Source: an uncultured bacterium (GTDB taxonomy: Bacteria > Bacillota > Clostridia > Lachnospirales > Lachnospiraceae). From it: a stretch of 35,534 bases of DNA. Every line of letters begins with the position of its first letter. Position 1 is the first letter of the stretch. Location: the NCBI GenBank assembly GCA_905214365.1, contig CAJMMH010000002.1, forward strand, positions 1 to 35,534. Reading direction: 5' to 3'. This document shows, piece by piece, positions 8,306-15,796 of this stretch. The translations under genes and the position numbers were made by a program. Below the pieces are notes generated by a model. That model ran no database searches. It was not told the origin of the DNA and was given only the letters and a program-made list of their open reading frames with translations.

Positions 8306-10275
8306 TTACAGATACCAGGAAATCGCCGTACGCAAAGGTAGCGTCGATCCCGTACAATGATGTTGAATGGACGGGCGGCCTGTATAAGGAGCGCTTTGAT
8401 ACCTGCGCGGACACAACGGTTGCGCATCTGCAGCGGATGTTTGAGAGCAAGGATATCAGCCATGTTGTTGAGAACTTCCGGATTGCGGCAGGAGAGGCTG
8501 AGGGAGAATTTGACGGAACTGTATTCGGTGATGGCGATTTCTATAAATGGATGGAGTCCGCGGTCTACACGGCGGTCAAGACCGGAAATCAGAAGCTTCT
8601 GGATCAGCTGGAGGATTATATTGCGCTGTTTGGCCGCGCGCAGCAGCCGGACGGCTACCTTTCCACCAAGCAGATCATCGGCGAGAGAGAAGGAAACGGC
8701 GTTTCCCGCCAGGGTGATATCAACGATTTTGAAGTTTATAACATGGGACACATGTTTACTTCTGCCTGCCTGTACTACCGTCTGACCGGAAGAGACAGCT
8801 TCTTAAAGGTGGCGGAGAAGGCTGCCGGATATCTGAAGAACCTGTACGAGGAAGCGGCGAGAACCGGAGAGGTAAAGACGGCGGTCTGCCCGTCTCATTA
8901 CATGGGCCTGCTGGAGCTGTACCGCACGACCGGAAAGAAGGAGTATCTGGATCTGGCGAAGCTTGCGGTTGAGCTGCGTGATTCCGTAAAGGAAGGACTG
9001 GACGATAACCAGGACCGTATCCCGTTAAAGGAGCACAGAAAGATTGTCGGACATGCAGTCCGCGCCAACTATCTGTATGCGGGCGTTGCCGACCTGTACA
9101 TGGAAAACGGCGATCCGGAGTATCGCGAGGTGTTGGAGTCCGTATGGCATCATCTGGTAACACAGAAGCTATATGTAACCGGCGGCTGCGGCGCGCTTTA
9201 CAACGGCGCGTCTCCATATGGAAACTTCTTCCATCATCAGCTGGTGCATCAGGCATACGGCTATGAATACCAGCTGCCGAATGTAACCGCGTACAACGAA
9301 ACCTGCGCGTCCCTCGGCGGCGTGTTCTGGGCATGGCGTATGTTCTGCATGGATCCGAAGGCTGAGTACATGGATACTCTGGAGCGCATGATGCTGAACG
9401 TCAACCTGGCGGGAATCAGCATGGACGGAAAGCGTTTCTTTTATGAGAACATGCTTCGCAGAGCCAAGGAGCTTCCGTATGAGCTGGTATGGGGACAGGA
9501 GAGAACTGAGTATATTCTGAGCTACTGCTGCCCGCCGAACCTGGCGCGTACCATCGCGGAGACCGCGGAGTATACGTACGCGACCGATCACGATGGCGTA
9601 TGGACCGGACTGTACGGCGCAAACCGCGCGTCCTTCAAGCTGGACAACGGCGCGGAGTTCACGCTGGTGCAGAAGACAGAGTATCCGTGGAAGGGTACAA
9701 TCGCGTTTGATGTGGAGGAGAGCAACGGCGTACCGTTTACCCTTCACGTAAGAATCCCGTCCTGGGTTAAGGATGGCGTGCTTGTCAGCGGAACCAACGC
9801 GCTTCGTCTTGGAAAGGCAGAGGCAGGAACCTACCGTACAGTTGAAGTAACCGATCCGAAGGACGCGTGCATCTGTCTGGAGCTGAATATGCAGCCGCGC
9901 CTGACAAGAGGACATGGGCTGATTGAGGAAGACCGCAACCAGGCGGCAGTTGAGTACGGCCCGTTTGTATACTGCATGGAGACTCCGGATACCGAAGCGG
10001 AATATCTGGAGGATCTGCTGATGCCGTCCGATCCGCAGTTTACCGTTGTTGATTATGAGATCGAGGGCCGTACGGTAAAGGCACTGGAAGGAACAATGCT
10101 GCAGATCTGCCATCAGGAGAAGGATTTTGAGCGCGAGGCGCTGTACCAGGATCTGGAGCCGGAAGAACTGAAGCCGGTATCTGTCCGCATGATTCCGTAC
10201 TATGCGTGGGATAACCGCGGAAGAGGCGAAATGATGATCTGGATGCCGTTAGCATGGCGCAGAGTAAACGGCTGA
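8302..10275 (+). CDS. Glycoside hydrolase family 127 (DUF1680) enzyme, beta-L-arabinofuranosidase-like
   Basis: This 657-residue protein has no signal peptide and should act in the cytoplasm on imported oligosaccharides. It has the (alpha/alpha)6 barrel signatures of GH127 and the complete zinc/thiol site: E333 and C335 in TAYNETC, and C409/C410 in YCCPPN. These match E338, C340, C417 (nucleophile) and C418 of Bifidobacterium HypBA1. The residue 16 positions before E333, expected to be the acid/base Glu (E322 in HypBA1), is Q317 in HQAYGYEYQLPN. The exact substrate may therefore differ from simple beta-L-arabinofuranosides; GH127 also includes an aceric-acid-releasing enzyme of rhamnogalacturonan II degraders. 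The start overlaps the previous stop; the next gene follows after 17 bp. Confidence 0.88.
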   Translation: MITDTRKSPYAKVASIPYNDVEWTGGLYKERFDTCADTTVAHLQRMFESKDISHVVENFRIAAGEAEGEFDGTVFGDGDFYKWMESAVYTAVKTGNQKLLDQLEDYIALFGRAQQPDGYLSTKQIIGEREGNGVSRQGDINDFEVYNMGHMFTSACLYYRLTGRDSFLKVAEKAAGYLKNLYEEAARTGEVKTAVCPSHYMGLLELYRTTGKKEYLDLAKLAVELRDSVKEGLDDNQDRIPLKEHRKIVGHAVRANYLYAGVADLYMENGDPEYREVLESVWHHLVTQKLYVTGGCGALYNGASPYGNFFHHQLVHQAYGYEYQLPNVTAYNETCASLGGVFWAWRMFCMDPKAEYMDTLERMMLNVNLAGISMDGKRFFYENMLRRAKELPYELVWGQERTEYILSYCCPPNLARTIAETAEYTYATDHDGVWTGLYGANRASFKLDNGAEFTLVQKTEYPWKGTIAFDVEESNGVPFTLHVRIPSWVKDGVLVSGTNALRLGKAEAGTYRTVEVTDPKDACICLELNMQPRLTRGHGLIEEDRNQAAVEYGPFVYCMETPDTEAEYLEDLLMPSDPQFTVVDYEIEGRTVKALEGTMLQICHQEKDFEREALYQDLEPEELKPVSVRMIPYYAWDNRGRGEMMIWMPLAWRRVNG

Positions 10276-10292
10276 CAGGCGGGAGGACAGAC

Positions 10293-11747
10293 ATGGAGGA
10301 ACAGGTAAAGCGGCAGGATGCGGAGTGCATGTTTGCCGCGTGCAAGTGCTTCTGGAAGGATGCGCAGGCCAAAGAGCGCATCAATGAGATGTTTGACCAG
10401 GAGTACCGGGATTTTACAAAAAAGGTAATGGTGCTGGATGATGATCCGACCGGCATCCAGACCGTGCATGATATTGACGTATATACTGACTGGACGAAGG
10501 AGAGCCTGAAACAGGGCTTTTCTTCCCCGGAGCGGATGTTCTTTGTGCTGACCAATTCGCGCAGCTTTTCCGCGCAGAAGACGGAGGCGGTTCATCGGGA
10601 AATCGCGGAGAACGCGGTAGCGGCCGCAAAGGAAGCGGGAACGGACTTTATGCTGATTTCCCGCGGCGATTCGACGCTTCGCGGTCATTATCCGCTGGAG
10701 ACAGAGACGCTGCGCCATACGCTGACTGAACTGACCGGAAAGCAGTTCGACGGCGAGGTATTGTGCCCGTTCTTTAAGGAGGGCGGACGATTCACGGTGG
10801 ATGGCGTGCATTATGTGAAGGAAAAGAATGAACTGGTTCCGGCAGCGATGACGGAATTCGCGAAGGACAAGACCTTTGGATATTCCCATTCGGTGCTGGC
10901 AAACTATATCGTGGAAAAGAGCGGCGGACGCGTGACGCCGGATCAGGTGGCAACGGTTACAATTGAAGAGCTGAGAGGACTGAAGCTTGACGAGATCGAG
11001 GAGCGGCTGTATCAGCGGAAGGGATTCTGCTGGATTGTGGCGGACGCGGTTGAGGAAGCGGATGTGAAAGCGTTTGCGATTGTCCTGATGCGTCTGATGA
11101 AGCGCGGAAAGGAGTATCTGATCCGCAGCGCGGCTGCTGTTCCGAAGGTATTCGGCAATGTCAGCGACCGTCCGCTTCTGTCGAGACAGGAGCTGATCGG
11201 CGAGGAGACTTCCTACGGCGGCATGGTTCTGGTCGGCTCTCACGTCAGAAAGACGACGAGCCAGCTCGAGTGCTTAAAGCAGTCTAAGTGTCCGATGGAG
11301 TGGATTGAGTTCCATGTGCAGGAGTGGCAGAACGAAGGCGGTCTGGAACGGGAAGCAGAAAAGACGACAAAGCTTGCGGAAGAGGCGATGGCTGCCGGAA
11401 AGACAGCGGTTGTTTACACAAGCCGGACGTTAGTAGCGCCGCAGGGTGCTTCTGCCGAGGAAATGCTTGCGATTTCCGTGCGAATTTCCGACGCGGTAAC
11501 AAGCGTTGTCACCCGCCTGAAGAAAAAGCCGCGGTTTTTGATTGCCAAGGGCGGCATCACATCAAGCGATGTCGGAACAAGAGGCCTGTCAGTTAAGAAG
11601 GCGCGCGTTCTCGGACAGGTGCAGCCTGGCATTCCGGTATGGAAGACCGGTCCGGAGAGCCATTTCCCGGGCATGTCCTATATCATTTTCCCAGGCAACG
11701 TCGGTGAAGAGACTACGTTAAGAACGATTGTAGAAACATTAGCATAA
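10293..11747 (+). CDS. Four-carbon acid sugar kinase family protein (DUF1537, OtnK/DtnK-like)
   Basis: This 484-residue cytosolic kinase contains the family's acid-sugar-binding N-terminal domain: DDDPTGIQTVHD at 49-60, SRGDSTLRGHYP, then GGRFTVDGVHYV. The C-terminal nucleotide-binding domain has AKGGITSSDVGTRGL and the ending GPESHFPGMSYIIFPGNVG. Characterised members phosphorylate C4 aldonic acids such as D-threonate, L-threonate or D-erythronate with ATP. Residues 1-40 are an extra N-terminal segment compared with the core fold. The ATG at 10293 is chosen because GGGAGGAC precedes it. The usual partners (PdxA2-like dehydrogenase, OtnC/OtnI) are absent here; the neighbours are GH127 and BKACE, so the natural substrate is open. 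It is translated 9 bp before the next gene. Confidence 0.9.
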   Translation: MEEQVKRQDAECMFAACKCFWKDAQAKERINEMFDQEYRDFTKKVMVLDDDPTGIQTVHDIDVYTDWTKESLKQGFSSPERMFFVLTNSRSFSAQKTEAVHREIAENAVAAAKEAGTDFMLISRGDSTLRGHYPLETETLRHTLTELTGKQFDGEVLCPFFKEGGRFTVDGVHYVKEKNELVPAAMTEFAKDKTFGYSHSVLANYIVEKSGGRVTPDQVATVTIEELRGLKLDEIEERLYQRKGFCWIVADAVEEADVKAFAIVLMRLMKRGKEYLIRSAAAVPKVFGNVSDRPLLSRQELIGEETSYGGMVLVGSHVRKTTSQLECLKQSKCPMEWIEFHVQEWQNEGGLEREAEKTTKLAEEAMAAGKTAVVYTSRTLVAPQGASAEEMLAISVRISDAVTSVVTRLKKKPRFLIAKGGITSSDVGTRGLSVKKARVLGQVQPGIPVWKTGPESHFPGMSYIIFPGNVGEETTLRTIVETLA

Positions 11748-11756
11748 GGAGAAAAA

Positions 11757-12566
11757 ATGAGAAAGGTAATTATTTCCCTGGCGCCGGTTAAGGCGGGAAC
11801 GCCGATTGACCGTGTTGCGCTGGCTGAGGATGTTGAGAAGTGCGTAAAGGCAGGAGCGGCGATGTGCCATCTGCACTGCCGCCGTCCGGATGGTTCTCTG
11901 ACCCCGGATACGACGGAGTTCGTTGCGGAGTTTGAAGAGATCCTGGCAAGAACCGATGTGGTTGTACAGGCTTCTACCGGCGGCGTTTCCGACATGACCA
12001 TTGAGGAGCGCTGCAATCCGCTGGATTACTGGAGAGTGGAAAGTTCTTCCTTAAACGGCGGAACCACGAACCTCGGAGACGCGGTTTATGTCAATACCTT
12101 TGATCAGATTGATTACTGCGCAAAGCAGTCCTACGACCGCGGCGTCATCCCGGAGGTTGAGGTATTTGATATCGGCATGATCTATAACATCGAGCGCAGC
12201 AAGCAGAATACTGCGTACCGTACGCCGGTATTTTACAACCTGGTATTTGGCCATAAGGGCGGTATGCAGCCGGATATCACCTGCCTACAGGCATTCCGTT
12301 CCGCGGTTCCGGCAGACGCAAAGTGGGGCGTTACCCATTACGGCCGCGACAACTGGGAGTTCCTGGCAGCAGCAATTGCCATGGGCGCAAGCATTGTCCG
12401 CATCGGCTTTGAGGACAGCGCATATCTTGCTCCTGGAAAAGAAGCGACCAAAAACTATGAGGTTGTTGAGCGTCTGGTTGAGCTGATCCGCGCAATCGGT
12501 CTTGAGCCGGCAACACCGGAGGAAGCAAGAAAGATCATGGGAACGCTTCCGAGAGTGAAAAAATAA
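11757..12566 (+). CDS. BKACE-family beta-keto acid cleavage enzyme (DUF849, Kce-like)
   Basis: This 269-residue protein belongs to the zinc-dependent TIM-barrel family whose founder cleaves 3-keto-5-aminohexanoate with acetyl-CoA. Members condense assorted beta-keto acids with acetyl-CoA to give acetoacetate and a new acyl-CoA. Visible marks are ISLAPV at the N-terminus, the metal-binding H38/H40 in CHLHCRRPDG, QASTGG near 71-76, and the late RIGFED motif that holds an active-site acid. The ATG at 11757 has AAGGAG 6 bp upstream. It is the last gene of the operon and ends with tandem stops TAATAG before a terminator. In context it probably finishes breakdown of the compound handled by the kinase and the racemase-family protein (inference). 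Confidence 0.88.
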   Translation: MRKVIISLAPVKAGTPIDRVALAEDVEKCVKAGAAMCHLHCRRPDGSLTPDTTEFVAEFEEILARTDVVVQASTGGVSDMTIEERCNPLDYWRVESSSLNGGTTNLGDAVYVNTFDQIDYCAKQSYDRGVIPEVEVFDIGMIYNIERSKQNTAYRTPVFYNLVFGHKGGMQPDITCLQAFRSAVPADAKWGVTHYGRDNWEFLAAAIAMGASIVRIGFEDSAYLAPGKEATKNYEVVERLVELIRAIGLEPATPEEARKIMGTLPRVKK

Positions 12567-12591
12567 TAGATAGCTGAAATTACAAAATTCC

Positions 12592-12646
12592 TAAAACTTT
12601 AGCAGCATCATCTGGTTTATATGACTGGATGATGCTGTTAGTTTTT
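12592..12646 (+). terminator. Rho-independent terminator after the BKACE gene
   Basis: A strong stem pairs AGCAGCATCATC (12601-12612) with GATGATGCTGTT (12628-12639), extended outward by AAAAC pairing with the GTTTTT tract at 12641-12646. It closes the GH127 operon 30 bp after the stop codon. Confidence 0.85.
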
Positions 12647-12851
12647 GGCTTATATGTTATGGTAACTGAACTAGAAAATGGTACGAAGTGATCTTCTTAT
12701 GCTTAAGTAAAAGGAACGGCTGCAATTGAAACCCTGTTGTATAAAAAGCCTGGTGCGACAGCTGACCAGCTTCTGTATTCACAAGAGCGGCAAAATGGCA
12801 GAAAAGCCCCAAAAAGTCCAGTAAAATCCAGCATTTTTGAGGATAAAACAG
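12647..12851. other. Gene-free interval with no recognised content
   Basis: About 200 bp between the terminator and the exopolysaccharide promoter. Short open frames exist in it, but none has a convincing ribosome site or a recognisable product. It is AT-richer than the neighbouring genes. A decayed gene fragment is possible but I cannot identify one. Confidence 0.5.
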
Positions 12852-12880
12852 TTGTCATTCATAAAAAAGTTGTGTATAAT
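12852..12880 (+). promoter_or_regulatory. Sigma-A type promoter of the exopolysaccharide module
   Basis: A -35 box TTGTCA (12852-12857) and a perfect -10 TATAAT (12875-12880) are separated by exactly 17 bp. Transcription would start near 12887, leaving a leader of about 125 nt before the Wzz-like gene. The near-consensus elements suggest constitutive expression, unlike the activator-type promoters elsewhere in the window. Confidence 0.8.
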
Positions 12881-13010
12881 AAAATCGCTTCTGTTTGTGA
12901 ATTATACCCGGAATGGAGCGAGGGGGAGATGCGCGCTGTCAGGAAATAGGCTGTCGGGGCAGTACTGCAGGGAAGGACAGGAGAGTATGTGGGAAGGGAG
13001 AGAGCAGAAT

Positions 13011-13739
13011 ATGGAGCAGGAACAGGATGTAGAAATTGATTTGTTTGCGTTGCTGCTGGAACTGAAAAGTAAGCTTTGGCTGCTGTTGGGCGTTGGATTT
13101 ATGTGCGCTTGTCTGATGTTTGCCTATACAGTCTTTCTGCAGAAACCATCATTCAGTTCGACAACAAAACTTTATATTTTAAACAGACAGGGTGGGGACA
13201 GTATTACGAGCAGTGATCTGCAGAGCAGTACCTACCTGACAAAGGATTATACTGAGCTGATCCGGAGCCGGACAGTCATTGAGTCTGTCATCGCCCGGAT
13301 GGGACTGGATACAACCTATGAAAAGCTGATTTCTCATATCAGCGTCAGCACGGAGTCGGATACCCGTGTGGTTGCGATCAGCGTATCGTCGGAGGATCCG
13401 TATTTGGCCTGCGACATTGCGAATGAGATCTGTGATGTGGTAACGATTCAGATCCGCAATGTAATGAGCGTAGCGGCGGTGAATGTCGTAGACCGGGCAA
13501 ATGTACCGACGAAGCCAACCGGACCGAATGTAAAGGTAAATGTGATGATCGGTTTCCTGGTCGGTTTTGTACTGGTGATGCTGATTGTCGGAGTCCGTTT
13601 TGTCCTTGACGATAAGGTAACGACGGAAGATGATGTGGAAAAGTATCTGGGAATCAGCGTGCTGGCGGTGTTCCCGGTTGACGCGGCGCTTGCAAAGGCG
13701 AAGCGCGGAAGAAAGCGGTCAAAGAACCGCAGGGGATGA
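13011..13739 (+). CDS. Wzz/CapA-type polysaccharide chain-length regulator (YveK-like)
   Basis: This protein of about 242 residues is a polysaccharide co-polymerase membrane subunit. TM1 lies near residues 25-47 (LWLLLGVGFMCACLMFAYTVF), followed by an external Wzz domain, the proline motif NVPTKPTGPN, TM2 near 178-198, and a basic cytoplasmic tail rich in K and R. In Firmicutes it anchors and activates the separate CpsD kinase. The ATG at 13011 (GGGAG about 10 bp upstream) gives the typical acidic N-terminus MEQEQDVEIDLF; an ATG at 12987 with AAGGA is an equally placed alternative adding eight residues. It is first in the module, downstream of the promoter at 12852-12880. Confidence 0.85.
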   Translation: MEQEQDVEIDLFALLLELKSKLWLLLGVGFMCACLMFAYTVFLQKPSFSSTTKLYILNRQGGDSITSSDLQSSTYLTKDYTELIRSRTVIESVIARMGLDTTYEKLISHISVSTESDTRVVAISVSSEDPYLACDIANEICDVVTIQIRNVMSVAAVNVVDRANVPTKPTGPNVKVNVMIGFLVGFVLVMLIVGVRFVLDDKVTTEDDVEKYLGISVLAVFPVDAALAKAKRGRKRSKNRRG

Positions 13740-14113
13740 AAGGAGAAAGAAACGGCGTGAAGAAGATTTTCTGGATTTTATTTGTCCTGTGCGCGGCGCT
13801 TGGCGGCTTTACGACAGTGCAGTATCTGAGCCGCGACAAGGTTCCTCCGGTGATTTCATTCAGCGAAGCGGACGCTTTGACGTATGAAGAAGGAATGACA
13901 GATGAGGAGCTGCTGCGGGGAATCAGCGCGTATGACGATGTGGACGGCGATGTGTCTGACAGCCTGAAGGTAGAGTTTGTAGCGGCTGATCCGGAGAATG
14001 GAACTGTGACTGTGACTTATGCGGCAAGAGATAAGAGCAATAACGTGGCGAAGGCCAGTCAGATTCTGAAATATCAGTCAGAAAGCGAAACTAGGAAGAA
14101 ATCAGGAAACTGA
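13736..14113 (+). CDS. Small membrane-anchored protein with an Ig-like (DUF5011/HYR-type) domain
   Basis: This protein of about 125 residues has one N-terminal membrane segment (KKIFWILFVLCAALGGF, perhaps an uncleaved anchor). An external beta-rich domain follows, with DDVDGDVSDSLKV and VTYAARDKSNNVAKA, the pattern of bacterial Ig-like DUF5011/HYR repeats. The ATG at 13736 overlaps the previous stop; a GTG at 13757 placed 11 bp after AGGAG may be the real start. Its place between Wzz and the CpsB phosphatase suggests it binds polysaccharide or peptidoglycan, or touches the extracellular part of Wzz (inference). I know no characterised homologue in this position. Confidence 0.7.
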   Translation: MKGERNGVKKIFWILFVLCAALGGFTTVQYLSRDKVPPVISFSEADALTYEEGMTDEELLRGISAYDDVDGDVSDSLKVEFVAADPENGTVTVTYAARDKSNNVAKASQILKYQSESETRKKSGN

Positions 14114-14133
14114 GCCGGAAAGGAGTGCGTGTT

Positions 14134-14868
14134 GTGACAGGACTTTATGATGTTCACTGTCATCTCCTTCCGGGGGTGGATGATGGAGCAGACTGCATGG
14201 AGACTTCCATTGCTCTGTTGGAAAAACAATATGAAAACGGCGTGCGGACCGTGATTGTGACGCCGCATTACCGCAAGGACATGTTTGAGCCATCGATGAA
14301 AGAGGTAAAGCGGGCATATGAGCTGCTGCGCGAGTCGGCGGAGGATATCGGAATTGACCTGTATCTTGGTTGCGAGTACCATGCGGATATGGATATGCTT
14401 GACGCGTTTCTAACCGGTCAGAGACCGACGATGGCAGGATCAAGATATGTGCTGTGTGAGTTTTCCGAGGCTGCGGCAAAGAGCTATATCAGGGAGCGCG
14501 GAAGCGGTCTGGTGCGCAGCGGCCTGATCCCGGTTTTTGCGCATATCGAACGGTATCAGGAGATGCGGGATCTGGACTTTGTAGAGGAAATGTGTGAGGC
14601 GGGCTGCTATATGCAGGTAAACGCGGGAGCTATTCTCGGAGACGACGGGTTCCGGACAAAGTGCTACTGCAAGAAGCTGATACAGTACAACATGATTCAC
14701 TTTATCGGCAGCGACGCGCATGATTTAAAGAAACGTGCTCCTAATCTTGGCAGATGCGCGGAGTATCTGAAAAAGAAAGCGGGACGGCTGTATACGGATC
14801 GGATTATGAGAGAAAATCCGGCAAAGATCATTGATTCCCAGTGCAGCGCCCGCCGGAAACGGGTCTGA
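14134..14868 (+). CDS. CpsB/YwqE-type tyrosine-protein phosphatase (PHP fold)
   Basis: This 244-residue manganese-dependent phosphatase dephosphorylates the CpsD tyrosine kinase. It has the PHP-type metal motifs: H8 and H10 in DVHCHLLPGVDDG, then TPHYRKDMF, the middle acidic GCEYHADMDM, and SDAHD near the C-terminus. The start is the GTG at 14134, since AGGAG ends 8 bp before it; a GTG at 14125 overlaps that site and is unlikely. It lies 20 bp after the Ig-like protein gene and 13 bp before the kinase. Wzz, phosphatase and kinase together form the standard control unit of Gram-positive capsule or exopolysaccharide chain length. Confidence 0.92.
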   Translation: MTGLYDVHCHLLPGVDDGADCMETSIALLEKQYENGVRTVIVTPHYRKDMFEPSMKEVKRAYELLRESAEDIGIDLYLGCEYHADMDMLDAFLTGQRPTMAGSRYVLCEFSEAAAKSYIRERGSGLVRSGLIPVFAHIERYQEMRDLDFVEEMCEAGCYMQVNAGAILGDDGFRTKCYCKKLIQYNMIHFIGSDAHDLKKRAPNLGRCAEYLKKKAGRLYTDRIMRENPAKIIDSQCSARRKRV

Positions 14869-14881
14869 ATGGAGGAAAATT

Positions 14882-15562
14882 GTGGAGAAAATAGAGATTG
14901 TCAAGCCGGTAATGGAGCACAGCAGTGTTGAGTCTTTTAAAACGCTCCGCACGAACCTGCTGTTCTGCGGCGAGGATAAGAAGGCGATTGTGTTTACCAG
15001 CTGTATGGAGAACGAGGGAAAGACGCAGATAGCACTGAACCTTGGGATTGCGCTGGCGGAGGCGAAGAAGAAGGTGCTTCTGGTCGACGCGGATTTAAGA
15101 AAGTCCGTGCTGGCAGGACGCGTGAAGGTCAATACTCAGATTAAGGGACTGACGCATTTCCTGTCGCATCAGGAAGAGCTTTCGGATATTATTTATACAA
15201 CCAATATCCCGTATTTTAATATGATTTTTTCCGGGCCGGTTCCGCCGAATCCGGCAGAGCTGCTGAGCAGCAATTACTTTGCCCGCATGTTAGCGGCACT
15301 GAGAGAAAGCTGCGACTATATTCTGATCGATTCCCCGCCTCTTGGAAGCGTGATTGATGCTGCGATTATCGCAAAGGAATGTGATGGAGCGATCCTGGTG
15401 ATCGAGTCCGGCTGGAACAGCCGCAGATTTGAGCTTGGTGTGAAGGATCAGCTGGAAAAGGCAGGCTGCCCGATTCTCGGAGCCGTACTGAATAAGGTCG
15501 ATAAAAAGGTTCAGAGCTACGGCAAGTATGGGAAGTATGGAAAATACGGCGAGAAACGGTAA
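14882..15562 (+). CDS. CpsD/YwqD-type BY-family tyrosine kinase
   Basis: This 226-residue cytosolic bacterial tyrosine kinase carries Walker A (ENEGKTQ, K47), Walker A' (VLLVDADLRKS) and Walker B (YILIDSPPLG). The C-terminus is a tyrosine cluster Y213/Y216/Y219/Y222 in the pattern Y-G-K repeated, the usual autophosphorylation tail in an unusually regular form. The GTG at 14882 is chosen because GGAGG lies 6 bp upstream; a longer frame would run into the phosphatase gene. It works with the Wzz-like protein upstream, which supplies its activating cytoplasmic tail. No glycosyltransferase, flippase or polymerase follows: a terminator comes about 120 bp later and the next genes are convergent. Confidence 0.92.
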   Translation: MEKIEIVKPVMEHSSVESFKTLRTNLLFCGEDKKAIVFTSCMENEGKTQIALNLGIALAEAKKKVLLVDADLRKSVLAGRVKVNTQIKGLTHFLSHQEELSDIIYTTNIPYFNMIFSGPVPPNPAELLSSNYFARMLAALRESCDYILIDSPPLGSVIDAAIIAKECDGAILVIESGWNSRRFELGVKDQLEKAGCPILGAVLNKVDKKVQSYGKYGKYGKYGEKR

Positions 15563-15685
15563 CGCTGCGGTCTGACGGCTGCATGAAGCGCGGAGTATGC
15601 CGGAGTGTCAGCGGATGTGCATATGTGTGAGCTGCGGGAAATTGGCAGAAAACGAAAGCAAAGATATAATTACAGAAATAAAAGT

Positions 15686-15741
15686 GCCTGAAACAGAACG
15701 GCGGCAGAATCATCTGCTGTCTGGCTGTTTCAGGCGTTTTT
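15686..15741. terminator. Bidirectional terminator between convergent operons
   Basis: GCCTGAAACAG (15686-15696) pairs perfectly with CTGTTTCAGGC (15725-15735), with a further small stem in the loop. GTTTTTCG follows on the plus strand, and the minus strand reads ACTTTTATTT after the stem. It can end both the CpsD transcript and the minus-strand esterase operon. Confidence 0.88.
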
Positions 15742-15796
15742 CGTTTATGCGGATGATGAAGCCGATGGCACAGGCTACGTTATCTGCGGCGCTGCG

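Noticed and set aside
12929..12949. Possible leader peptide (six codons) after GAGGGGGAG in the exopolysaccharide leader
   Set aside because: It is too short to judge and no attenuator hairpin follows it before the Wzz gene.
15520..15550. TATGGAA-like boxes near the end of the CpsD gene
   Set aside because: They arise from the repeated Tyr-Gly-Lys codons and lie inside a coding region, so they are not counted with the regulatory boxes.
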